A stretch of DNA of 64,000 bases from Marininema mesophilum (GTDB lineage: Bacteria > Bacillota > Bacilli > Thermoactinomycetales > DSM-45169). Below, piece by piece: positions 7,834 to 16,365 of this stretch; position 1 is the first letter of the stretch, and every line of letters begins with the position of its first letter. Below the pieces are notes generated by a model. It did not search any database. It was not told where the DNA came from and saw only the letters and a list, made by a program, of their open reading frames with translations. The stretch is from positions 1-64,000 of the forward strand of contig NZ_FNNQ01000001.1 of NCBI RefSeq assembly GCF_900106775.1. The letters are read 5' to 3'. The position numbers and the translations under genes are program-made.

Positions 7834-9513
7834 GTGACGGAGAAACAGGCAACCAAGCGCGTCATACGCGCGAAGCGTGGTACTGAGCTACAGGCAAAGG
7901 GCTGGGTACAAGAAGCCGCCCTGCGGATGCTGATGAACAACCTAGATCCTGAGGTAGCAGAACGGCCAGAAGACCTTGTCGTATATGGCGGTATCGGAAA
8001 AGCAGCTCGCAATTGGGAATCCTTCGATGCCATCGTCAACACCCTGATCAACCTCGAAGAAGATGAGACCATGCTCGTTCAATCCGGTAAACCGGTGGCT
8101 GTTTTTAAAACCCATAGTGATGCCCCCCGGGTCCTAATCGCAAACTCCAACCTCGTCCCTGCCTGGGCGAACTGGGATCACTTCCATGAGTTAGATCAAA
8201 AAGGCCTTATGATGTATGGCCAAATGACTGCTGGAAGCTGGATCTACATTGGTAGCCAGGGGATCGTGCAGGGCACCTATGAAACCTTCGCTGAATGCGC
8301 CCGCCAACACTTTGGAGGCACCTTAAAAGGCACCCTTACGGTTACCGCAGGGCTTGGTGGAATGGGTGGTGCACAACCCCTCGCGGTTACCTTAAATGGC
8401 GGTGTCGTTATCGCGATCGAAGTGGATCGGGTGCGTATCCAGCGTCGTCTCGATACCCGTTACCTCGATCAGATGGTGGAGAGCCTCGAAGAAGCGATCA
8501 CCCTTGCTGAAGAAGCAAAACAAGCTGGGAAAGCACTCTCCATCGGTCTCCTCGGCAATGCGGCGGAGATCCTCCCCCAAATGGTAGCCCAGGGCTTCAT
8601 CCCTGATATCGTTACCGACCAAACCTCTGCCCACGATCCCCTTAATGGCTATCTTCCTGTGGGGATGACTCTCTCCGAAGGAGCAGAACTCCGGCAAAGA
8701 GATGCGACTAACCTTGTAGCTAAAGCGAAGCAGTCGATGGCGATTCATGTTCAAAGCATCCTGGATATGAAGGAGATGGGTGCTATCGCCTTCGATTATG
8801 GGAACAACATTCGCCAGGTTGCCAAGGACGAGGGCATAGAGCGTGCCTTTGATTTCCCTGGTTTTGTACCTGCTTACATCCGTCCTCAATTTTGCGAAGG
8901 CAAAGGTCCCTTCCGCTGGGTTGCTCTGTCGGGGGATCCAGAGGATATCTATAAAACAGACGAAGTGATCCTCCGGGAATTTGCGGACAACAAAGCCCTC
9001 TGCCACTGGATCCGCATGGCACAGGAGAAAATCGCCTTCCAAGGTCTTCCCTCCCGTATCTGCTGGCTCGGCTATGGCGAGCGTGCCCGCTTTGGACAGA
9101 TCATCAATGACATGGTAGCTAAGGGTGAACTAAAAGCCCCGATTGTCATCGGACGGGATCACCTCGACTCTGGTTCGGTAGCTTCGCCTAACCGTGAAAC
9201 CGAAGGCATGAAGGATGGTAGTGATGCGGTAGCTGACTGGCCAATTCTAAACGCCCTCGTCAACGCAGTCGGTGGAGCAAGCTGGATCTCAGTTCATCAT
9301 GGGGGCGGCGTTGGAATGGGCTACTCCCTCCACGCAGGCATGGTGATCGTCGCAGATGGTACCGAAGCTGCCGCCAAGCGTTTGGAGCGTGTCCTAACCA
9401 GCGATCCAGGAATGGGTGTTGCCCGTCACGTGGATGCTGGCTATGAAAAAGCGGTAGAAACTGCCCAAGAGCGCGGTGTACACATCCCGATGCTAAAGGA
9501 TAACGAATCCTGA
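7834..9513 (+). CDS. hutU: Urocanate hydratase
   Basis: 559 residues, the normal length for urocanase (EC 4.2.1.49), which converts urocanate to imidazolone propionate in histidine degradation. Clear family signatures: the NAD+-binding GLGGMGGAQPLAVTLNGG, the region GLPSRICWLGYGERARFG, DSGSVASPNRETEGMKDG, and SVHHGGGVGMGYSLHAG. The GTG at 7834 is selected because AGGAGG lies 9 bases before it; the upstream ATG at 7825 abuts that site and the frame further upstream is not family-like. First gene of a hutUIG group; hutH is not in the window. Confidence 0.96.
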   Translation: MTEKQATKRVIRAKRGTELQAKGWVQEAALRMLMNNLDPEVAERPEDLVVYGGIGKAARNWESFDAIVNTLINLEEDETMLVQSGKPVAVFKTHSDAPRVLIANSNLVPAWANWDHFHELDQKGLMMYGQMTAGSWIYIGSQGIVQGTYETFAECARQHFGGTLKGTLTVTAGLGGMGGAQPLAVTLNGGVVIAIEVDRVRIQRRLDTRYLDQMVESLEEAITLAEEAKQAGKALSIGLLGNAAEILPQMVAQGFIPDIVTDQTSAHDPLNGYLPVGMTLSEGAELRQRDATNLVAKAKQSMAIHVQSILDMKEMGAIAFDYGNNIRQVAKDEGIERAFDFPGFVPAYIRPQFCEGKGPFRWVALSGDPEDIYKTDEVILREFADNKALCHWIRMAQEKIAFQGLPSRICWLGYGERARFGQIINDMVAKGELKAPIVIGRDHLDSGSVASPNRETEGMKDGSDAVADWPILNALVNAVGGASWISVHHGGGVGMGYSLHAGMVIVADGTEAAAKRLERVLTSDPGMGVARHVDAGYEKAVETAQERGVHIPMLKDNES

Positions 9514-9596
9514 TATCTTGGACGTATAGAGAATCAGTAGTTTGATCACGGATCAGTTTGGCGAACCCCTTGACCAACTTATTTGGAGGAGATTCT

Positions 9597-10886
9597 ATGA
9601 ACACCATGTCCACACACTCCCCCCTCTTTCTCCGCCATGCTACTCAGCTTGTCACCCTAGCGGGTAGCTCCAAGGCACCCTTAACAGGAAATGCTATGGA
9701 AGACTTAAAGATTATCGAAGATGGTAGCGTTTGGATCGAAGATGGACGTATCCAAGCTGTGGGCACCGATGCAGAACTTCTCACCCAATACCAGGATCGT
9801 CTCGCAGAGGCGAAGGAGATCGACGCAACCGGTCGCCTAGTAACACCTGGCCTCGTTGATCCTCACACCCACCTTGTCCATGCAGGCAGCCGGGAAAATG
9901 AATTTGAAAAACGTCTCCAGGGCGCTACGTACATGGAGATTATGGCCGCAGGCGGAGGCATTCACTCTACCACCCGTGCTACTAAGGAAGCGGATCATGA
10001 ACAGCTTCTCACCGAAAGTCGCCGTCGTCTGGATGCATTCCTGCTCCAGGGAGTGACTACCGTAGAAGCGAAAAGCGGCTATGGACTTGAGTGGGAACAT
10101 GAAAAGAAACAGTTAGAAGTGGCCCAGGAGTTAAACCGTACCCATGTGATCGATATCGTCTCTACCTTTATGGGTGCCCATGCTGTTCCCAGCAAGTACC
10201 GTGATCGTCCCGACGATTTTGTCGACCTCGTGGTTAATGAAATGATTCCAAAAGTGGCACGCCTGGGATTAGCCGAATTTAACGATGTCTTCTGTGAGCG
10301 CGGTGTCTTCACTCCCGAGCAATCCCGCCGCATATTAGAAGTTGGGAAAAAACACGGGCTTGCCCCTAAAATTCACGCAGATGAGATCGAACCCTACGCT
10401 GGTGCAGAGTTGGCCGCAGAAGTAGGCGCTGTCTCCGCGGATCATCTCCTCCGCGCCTCAAAGGAAGGCATTCGCGCGATGGCTGAGGCAGGCACGGTCG
10501 CTGTCCTTCTCCCCGGAACCGCCTTCTTCCTCATGGCCGATTCTGCGGATGCCCGTGCAATGATCGATGCGGGAGTCGCAGTCGCACTTTCCACCGACTG
10601 CAATCCAGGCTCCTCCCCTACGGTTTCATTACCCCTTATCATGAATCTAGGTTGCCTTAAAATGGGGATGACTCCAGCAGAAGCCCTCACCGCAACGACG
10701 ATCAATGCCGCCCATGCCATCCGGCGTGGACATGAAGTCGGTAGCCTGGAAAAAGGTAAGAAAGCGGATCTCGTACTTTATGATGTATCCGACTACCGGA
10801 GCTTACAGTATGCCTATGGGGTCAACCATGCACGCACAGTCATCAAGACTGGTCAAGTGGTTGTCCGTGATGGTTTGCGGGTGTAA
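9597..10886 (+). CDS. hutI: Imidazolonepropionase
   Basis: 429 residues of the amidohydrolase superfamily; hydrolyses 4-imidazolone-5-propionate to N-formimidoyl-glutamate (EC 3.5.2.7). Metal-binding HxH is seen in VDPHTHLVHAG; the substrate loop SGYGLEWEHE, the metal His in KIHADEIEPYAGAE, the Asp in LSTDCNPGSSPT and the C-terminal GKKADLVLYD follow in family order. The ATG at 9597 has GGAGGA 6 bases upstream; the longer frame from 9558 lacks a ribosome site. It lies 83 bases after hutU and 98 before hutG, on the same strand. Confidence 0.96.
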   Translation: MNTMSTHSPLFLRHATQLVTLAGSSKAPLTGNAMEDLKIIEDGSVWIEDGRIQAVGTDAELLTQYQDRLAEAKEIDATGRLVTPGLVDPHTHLVHAGSRENEFEKRLQGATYMEIMAAGGGIHSTTRATKEADHEQLLTESRRRLDAFLLQGVTTVEAKSGYGLEWEHEKKQLEVAQELNRTHVIDIVSTFMGAHAVPSKYRDRPDDFVDLVVNEMIPKVARLGLAEFNDVFCERGVFTPEQSRRILEVGKKHGLAPKIHADEIEPYAGAELAAEVGAVSADHLLRASKEGIRAMAEAGTVAVLLPGTAFFLMADSADARAMIDAGVAVALSTDCNPGSSPTVSLPLIMNLGCLKMGMTPAEALTATTINAAHAIRRGHEVGSLEKGKKADLVLYDVSDYRSLQYAYGVNHARTVIKTGQVVVRDGLRV

Positions 10887-10984
10887 ACGCTACCTACTAA
10901 TGGCAGAGGAGGTGGAAAACCTGCATCACTCGTTTTCACCTCCTTTCTATTTAAAGTTATCGACTCTATCAAGGAGGTTCCCCC

Positions 10985-11983
10985 ATGAAAACTTTCCCCT
11001 ACCCCATGCTCAATCCGCCACCTTTTCGCTGGCATCGGGATGAAAAAGTTACTGAACCAAAGGTACATGAATGGATTCATCCTTTAAATATTGATGGCAC
11101 ATCCCCCTTTGCAGACGATATCGATGTGGCTATTCTGGGTGTACCCTTGTCTCGCTCCTCAATCAGTTCCTCGGCAGCAAGTGAAACCCCGGACGCTTTC
11201 CGGCGGGCATGGCGTTCCTTTAACCCTTATCATCTGGAGGAGGAAATAGACCTAACCCCTCTTCGTGTAGCGGACTTTGGTGATGTACGCCAACATGTCA
11301 CAGATATTTCCCAGTGTCACAGCAACATCCGTGAAGCAATGGCATCCTTTAGAAAACACCTACCACAAACACTTCCGATCACCATCGGGGGAGATCATTC
11401 GATCACCGCGATGCTCGTTCAGGGGTGGAAGGAAGCTCACCCGTCGGAGCGAATCGGACTCTTGCAACTAGACACCCACTATGACCTCCGCCCTCTCGAG
11501 GAGTTTGGGCCTGCCAATGGTACCCCCATTCGTAATTTGATCGAAAGTGGTACCCTAAGAGGATCTGATGTCTGGAACATCGGGTTACATGGTTTCTTTA
11601 ACTCCCGATCCTTGAAAAAGTATGCTGATCAGGTAGGAGTTAATGGTATTACGTTGAAAGAAGCACGTAAAAAAGGGGTCCCAGCAACCATTCGTCACGC
11701 CCTCTCTCAATTAGAGAAGGAGGTAGACACGATTTACCTCACCCTGGATATGGATGTCCTTGATCTCTCCTCTGCCCCAGGCACCCCAGCGGGCATGCCT
11801 GGCGGGATGCGAACAGAGGAGCTCTTGGAAGCCATGCTGATCGCAGGCAATCATCCCAAGGTAAAAGCGATGGACATCGTCTGCCTCGATCCTCGGAAGG
11901 ATGTAGGATCGGTTACCGTGTTTACTGCGGTCTATGCGATGTTGAACTTTTTAGTGGGGGTTATAAAACGAGGAGCAGCCTAG
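10985..11983 (+). CDS. hutG: Formimidoylglutamase (arginase/ureohydrolase family)
   Basis: 332 residues. The binuclear manganese site motifs of ureohydrolases are visible: GGDHSI, LDTHYDLR and LDMDVLDLSSAPGTPAGMPGG. In a hut context this is HutG, hydrolysing N-formimidoyl-glutamate to glutamate and formamide (EC 3.5.3.8). The canonical DAHxD is LDTHYD here, as accepted in the family. The ATG follows AAGGAGG at 7 bases. The stop codon lies inside the terminator stem. Confidence 0.93.
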   Translation: MKTFPYPMLNPPPFRWHRDEKVTEPKVHEWIHPLNIDGTSPFADDIDVAILGVPLSRSSISSSAASETPDAFRRAWRSFNPYHLEEEIDLTPLRVADFGDVRQHVTDISQCHSNIREAMASFRKHLPQTLPITIGGDHSITAMLVQGWKEAHPSERIGLLQLDTHYDLRPLEEFGPANGTPIRNLIESGTLRGSDVWNIGLHGFFNSRSLKKYADQVGVNGITLKEARKKGVPATIRHALSQLEKEVDTIYLTLDMDVLDLSSAPGTPAGMPGGMRTEELLEAMLIAGNHPKVKAMDIVCLDPRKDVGSVTVFTAVYAMLNFLVGVIKRGAA

Positions 11984-12000
11984 GCCGCTCCTCGTTTTTA
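11965..12000 (+). terminator. Terminator of the hut genes
   Basis: ACGAGGAGC pairs with GCTCCTCGT, followed by TTTTT; the hutG stop codon at 11981-11983 is in the loop region. Confidence 0.9.
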
Positions 12001-12072
12001 CATCCTATTGCAGAATAGACATTGAATCATCTGTTTCTCCGATATAAATGATATCACATATAAATCTACCTT

Positions 12073-13001
12073 CTATATTTTATACCAACTAGGCTTAATA
12101 CTTTTGAAGGAATTATGATCATCTATTACAGTATATATTTTATTCAACATACAATCTACTTCCTCGGGTATAAATTTTAAAGACCAGACAACTGATGAAA
12201 ACAAACACATCGCTAAATAGAGAGAATATAGAATCCAAAACGATTCTGGAGGCTCAGTTTTATCGTGATACCCTAGGATTTGACCAATACAAAAAGAAAT
12301 GCTTTTTTGTCTACTAAACATCCCAATTTTGATAAATTCATGAACAGGGTCTCCCCAATCATGTGAATTAAAATCGATTATACCAGCTAATTTTCCATTT
12401 TTAACAATGATATTTCCTATATGGAAGTCATCGTGTTGAAATAAATTTGGGCGCCCCTTCATAAATTTTATATTTTCTTCAATAAACGATAAGATTACTT
12501 TATCTTGATGAAACCTAATACTTGTAGCTAAATATTGATCTACATATTTTTTGTGCTTCTCTAACTTTCGATTAAACCATGGCTCTATATTATTAGGTGC
12601 CCTATATTGATGAATTCTTTTCAATTCTTTCCCTGATTCTAAACCAATTTGAAATTGTTCAGATTCAGAAAGGTATGTTAGTTCATTTTCCACACTATCT
12701 CCTTCAATATATGATACGATCATATATCCTTTTCCTTCTTTATCAACCTTTTTCAATTCAATTGCTCGTGGGCAATTTACATTATATTGATTAACTTTCG
12801 AAGTGCATTAAATTCATATTTTTTACGATTTTATTCTATTAAATTAAATAGTTGCATGATAACCTTCGTTCCATCTTCATTCTCAATCAGGAACTTATCA
12901 TCTCCAGATAACCCTCCTTTCAATTCTTTAATATGATAATTTTTCGTTATAGAATTAGATTGTTTAAGTAAAAATGAAAAATCCTTACTATCCAGATTCA
13001 T
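12073..13001 (-). pseudogene. Aminoglycoside phosphotransferase-family (APH) pseudogene
   Basis: The 3' two thirds (12073-12756) remain open and show the APH catalytic loop FQHDDFHIGNIIV and the metal motif GIIDFNSHDWGDPVHEF. The 5' third, from an ATG at 13001 (MNLDSKDFSFLLKQSN, then KGGLSGDDKFLIENE with the ATP-binding strand), is in a different frame: it is broken by a TAA at 12831-12833 and by a frameshift near 12780, after which VNCPRAIELKKVDK rejoins the open part. The original gene was about 305 codons. Substrate unknown; APH folds include antibiotic and small-molecule kinases. Confidence 0.8.
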
Positions 13002-13002
13002 T

Positions 13003-13188
13003 TCAACCACTCACCTTAGCCTTTCTAAAACACTTCGTCTCACGTTGAAAAAGATCCTTCTGTGAATGAATCTTTAATAACATTTTCTTATCTCCAACTG
13101 TTACACGATAAACATCTACTCCAAAACGCTTCACAATCGACTCTATTGAGTCGAATGAAAGGTCTTTTTTCAATCTGACTTCATCTAA
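13003..13188 (-). pseudogene. Fragment resembling the N-terminal lobe of a kinase/phosphotransferase
   Basis: Minus-strand frame without a clear start: about 60 residues including YRVTVGDKKMLLKIHSQ and FQRETKCFRKAKVSG, which look like the Lys strand and the following Glu helix of a small-molecule kinase N-lobe. It ends in TGA at 13003-13005, right before the ATG of the APH pseudogene. It may be a relic of a tandem phosphotransferase. Family assignment is tentative. Confidence 0.35.
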
Positions 13189-13636
13189 CTAAACACTTAC
13201 CCCCTTTTCTTTTTACTATACATATCTGATTTAATTTAACTGAAAAGATTTGCTCTTGATAATCATAATAATATATTTCCTTCCCTAAATTAATTAGTTG
13301 TCACACATAGTATTTACGCTATATTTACTCTTTAAAGTAGCATCTTTCTTAGTATTTAATTATTCCTATTAACAAAGTATATGCGTTAACTAATTTGACT
13401 TCCTAAATAATTCTTGCTACCTTTAGAAATAAATCTTATCTTTCGAAGAACAACACAACTATATACTACGGGATACAGTCCTCAGAGAAAACATACCAAC
13501 AAGAGGCGGTTGGACCAAACCAACCCGACTACTAGCAATTGTAGTCCCATGAAGTGAATAATTAAGTCTTGGACAAGTACTTAAATTAATGAGATTGATG
13601 CCTGTAGGGGCCACCCTTCACTACAAAGGAGTTTCC
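13189..13636. other. Intergenic region without recognised gene
   Basis: AT-rich up to about 13440 and more mixed afterwards. No open frame with a ribosome site and no hairpin with a T run was found. The last 60 bases must hold the promoter and leader of the MFS gene (AAAGGAG at 13625-13631). Confidence 0.5.
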
Positions 13637-14944
13637 ATGACTGATCTATCTACCTTCGGTTTTCTTCGAGTTCGTAGAACCATTTTCACTTTGCTAACCT
13701 TATCCTTCATCCTTGGTTTCTTTCATCGCTTTGCACCAGGAGCCTTCTCGGAGGCTGTACGGGGTGAGTTCCATATCTCAGCAGCGGCGCTGGGTACATT
13801 GGCCTCGATGCATTTCTATACTTATACTGCGATGCAGATTCCATCAGGTATCCTAATTGATCGATGGGGGTCACGTTTAAACGTCAGCATTGGGGCGGTC
13901 ATTGCTGGATTAGGTTCCATCGTATTTGGATTGGCTCCTTCCTTTGCTGTTGCTAGTCTAGGACCATTCATTGTTGGACTTGGTGTTTCCACCATCTTTG
14001 TGGGCATTATGAAAAGCAACAGTTTATGGTTTCAGGAAAATCAATATGGGTGGATCAGTGGGATCACCATGCTACTTGGCAATCTAGGATCCGTCTTAGC
14101 TGCCCAACCATTAGCCGTGCTCTTACAATGGTTTTCTTGGCGAAGTATTTTTATTGGAGCTGGGATTCTTTCTATCGCTCTCTCAATCCTCACCAATTTA
14201 TTTGTTCGTGACTCACCACAAGATGCAGGTTTTAAGCCTGGCAATCAATATATCCAAACTCAACGGGTGGTCTCTACAAAGCCATGGCTACTCGATTTGA
14301 AAACGATTTTACACAATAAAAATATCTGGTTTACCCTAGGTGCCGGCATAGGAACAAACTCCACGTTCTATGCCTTTGCTGGACTATGGGGCATTCCATT
14401 ATTGCAAGATGGCTTCCATCTTTCCAACAACGATGCTTCTTTATATACCACCTTGGCACTTGCCGCCTATGGTTTAGCCTCACTAGGGATTGGTTGGTTT
14501 TCCGATAGAATTGGATTACGAAAACCCATGATTATTCTAGGAAATTTACTCTCTTTAGTCGGCTGGGTAGGGCTTGCTTTTCTACCATGGAATCCTGGTT
14601 GGAGTGGCTGGCTTCTTTACCTTCTTGTTGGAGCATCTGCCTCTCAGATTGTGATTACTTTTGCCGTAGTCAAAGAGGTAGTACTTCCTTCCATTAGCGG
14701 CATGGCCCTAGCATTTCTCAATGCGGGAATCTTTTTGGGAGTTGCTTTGCTACAATCTATCTTTGGATGGATCATGGATATAAGTAGTAATGGTAATGTA
14801 GTAAATGGTGAACCTCAATACGTCTTTCATGACTACATTGGTGGCCTCTTATTATTTGCCGCAGTCAGCTTTGTTGGCGTTATCTCTAGCTTATATGTCA
14901 CAGAAACACACTGCCAAAGTTTGATAGAAGAAAAAGCTGCGTAA
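13637..14944 (+). CDS. MFS transporter (MFS_1, importer-like)
   Basis: 435 residues with 12 predicted helices. The first helix pair carries FHRFAPGAFSEAVRGEFHIS and the loop DRWGSRLNV (the MFS motif A position), with the matching half-repeat SDRIGLRKPMII in the second half. The layout resembles the anion/organic acid or sugar-phosphate branch rather than drug exporters, but the substrate cannot be assigned. ATG at 13637 has AAGGAG 5 bases upstream; the longer frame from 13589 is not needed. Not obviously in an operon. Confidence 0.8.
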   Translation: MTDLSTFGFLRVRRTIFTLLTLSFILGFFHRFAPGAFSEAVRGEFHISAAALGTLASMHFYTYTAMQIPSGILIDRWGSRLNVSIGAVIAGLGSIVFGLAPSFAVASLGPFIVGLGVSTIFVGIMKSNSLWFQENQYGWISGITMLLGNLGSVLAAQPLAVLLQWFSWRSIFIGAGILSIALSILTNLFVRDSPQDAGFKPGNQYIQTQRVVSTKPWLLDLKTILHNKNIWFTLGAGIGTNSTFYAFAGLWGIPLLQDGFHLSNNDASLYTTLALAAYGLASLGIGWFSDRIGLRKPMIILGNLLSLVGWVGLAFLPWNPGWSGWLLYLLVGASASQIVITFAVVKEVVLPSISGMALAFLNAGIFLGVALLQSIFGWIMDISSNGNVVNGEPQYVFHDYIGGLLLFAAVSFVGVISSLYVTETHCQSLIEEKAA

Positions 14945-15049
14945 AGTTTTCATTGTCATCTAAAGAATCCATGTCACAATGGACAAAGCCTGATTTCGTC
15001 ATGATTTCACCACTTACACCTTGGTTTTTTTAGCAGAATAAAAAAACAA

Positions 15050-15228
15050 TCAAAATGTTTGTTTAACTTTTTTTACAAGCCATTTTATCAGCCAGAATAA
15101 CAACATAAAAGGAAGTATGATATGTCCCCATATTTCAAGGGATATTTCAATAGCCCATTGAAGCAATGTTAACGTTGCATTACAAATAAAACGACCGAAC
15201 CTCTTGAAAATCCTTTTTATAAATAATA
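15050..15228 (-). CDS. Small membrane protein frame lacking a standard start (possible decayed gene)
   Basis: An open minus-strand frame of about 58 codons encodes KRIFKRFGRFICNATLTLL, then an amphipathic/hydrophobic stretch (WGHIILPFMLLFWLIKWLV) and a basic end (KKVKQTF). An AAAAAGGAG site with a TATAAT box lies just upstream, but the GTG behind it opens a different frame that stops after 7 codons. Either a frameshift has killed the gene, or a non-standard start is used. Function unknown. Confidence 0.3.
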
Positions 15229-15720
15229 TTTAGTATTCACTCCTTTTTATATTATAAAAAATATGTTCTCAAATCTATTACCTCTATGTTGATGTCAATA
15301 TCATAATAATCGACTACCTATTTTCATAAATAGTTAAGCAATATCGATCATATTTTATGTTGTTTAATTATGTCAAGAGATTCATTTCTTTCGGCCCATT
15401 TTTCTTATCTTTGACCGATGTCCAAAAAGAGACCAGAGTAGCGGACGCTAACAACAACTCAAGCGACCATCGGGGTACTGATAATTCCCACTATGCTCAT
15501 CAGAAAAGCCTTGGGTGCTCCGGCTCTCGGCGTGCCAATTCATAGAAAGAAACCAATTCCCTACCCTGCTGTCTAATTTAAAAGGGCTTAGAGAAGCGCA
15601 CAAAAGGATTTTTTGCGGACTCCTTTCCTTCGTATATCGAACTCCCAATTGTTGTTTAAGTGCCAAAGTTTACCCCTATTCTATGGACAGCACAAGCATA
15701 TCCATGGTATCCTTTGGATA
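15229..15720. other. Intergenic region, unresolved
   Basis: Contains short overlapping frames on both strands (for example 15448-15666 minus and 15515-15721 plus), none with a ribosome site or recognisable motif. The 15400-15660 part is richer in GC than the AT-rich sequence around it and may be a remnant of a mobile or foreign element; I cannot identify it. Confidence 0.4.
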
Positions 15721-15734
15721 GAAATAGTAACGGC

Positions 15735-15836
15735 GGCAGGGTGCCCCCCTACCGCCAGGTAGCTGCCGAAGACGAACGGCCACAGTTAGCGAGAAGTAAC
15801 CCGCAGACCTTTGCCTGGGAGCGGGTTACTTCTTTT
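15735..15836 (+). ncRNA. Candidate antisense RNA of a type I toxin-antitoxin-like locus
   Basis: A structured plus-strand segment: GGCGG-AGGG pairs with CCCT-CCGCC at its start, and at the end AGAAGTAACCCGC and GCGGGTTACTTCT form a perfect 13-bp stem followed by TTTTT, a textbook terminator. The last bases overlap the 3' end of the convergent small peptide gene (15826-15918), as in txpA/RatA and bsrG/SR4 type systems. A -35/-10-like pair (TGGACA, TATCCT) lies upstream. Function is inferred from layout. Confidence 0.5.
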
Positions 15837-15918
15837 TGAGTGTCTGATACGCGATATAGACAGCTAATGCGTGTACTACTACACCAGCCACCTTAGCGAT
15901 CAGACTAAGAAGCTCCAT
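15826..15918 (-). CDS. 30-residue hydrophobic peptide, type I toxin-like
   Basis: ATG at 15918, preceded by a purine-rich AAGGAGGGGGG, encodes 30 residues: MELLSLIAKVAGVVVHALAV, then YIAYQTLKKK. One membrane-spanning helix and a basic tail is the usual form of membrane-acting type I toxins in Gram-positives. Its stop codon lies inside the stem of the terminator of a convergent plus-strand RNA, so the two transcripts would overlap at their 3' ends. No homology search was possible; it might instead be a harmless small membrane protein. Confidence 0.6.
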   Translation of the reverse strand: MELLSLIAKVAGVVVHALAVYIAYQTLKKK

Positions 15919-16308
15919 CGGCCTCACCCCCCTCCTTCGAGGGTTCGTGTGACCGCCCGCCCAATAGGCTACTACCAAATATAGTCTATCATATAATTTT
16001 CTCTAAGGGATGTCTTATTCTTTAACTCCATCAAATTAAATGATGATAGCATATCCCGAGACTTACCGATAGATTTTACTTTATTTAGGTATTTTTCCTG
16101 ATAACAGATCCTCTAGTACTACCCCTATTTTTTCTAAGTAATCAACACGCCTGATCCCAATCTAGCCATAGTAATAAATCTTTAGACATCCCCTTAAGAT
16201 CAACCTAAACAGAGTATCCCGGTTTTCTAAGGTCACCTGATTAATAACCGCAATTACCATCGATAGAGGGTTAAATCGTTGCCTAGGTTCGAGTCCACTG
16301 ATTCATAA
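15919..16308. other. Intergenic region with no clear gene
   Basis: Holds the promoter side of the small peptide gene. A GGTTCGAGTCC stretch at about 16287-16297 resembles a tRNA T-loop, but the flanking bases do not form a T stem and no acceptor or anticodon arm fits. No open frame of note. Confidence 0.4.
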
Positions 16309-16343
16309 CAAAACGTCCTCTGGTTTATCAGAGGACGTTTTTT
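16309..16343. terminator. Terminator after the Vpr-like protease gene
   Basis: AAAACGTCCTCTG pairs with CAGAGGACGTTTT around a short loop, with T runs on both sides, so it can stop transcription in both directions. Confidence 0.85.
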
Positions 16344-16365
16344 CTCACTGTTAGGATTAGGCGAA

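Noticed and set aside
8392..9042. 216-codon minus-strand frame inside hutU
   Set aside because: Shadow of hutU; no family features or ribosome site.
15357..15721. Overlapping short frames on both strands
   Set aside because: No ribosome sites, no recognisable motifs; cannot support any as a gene.
16280..16300. tRNA-like T-loop GGTTCGAGTCC
   Set aside because: No T stem, anticodon arm or acceptor stem can be formed around it.
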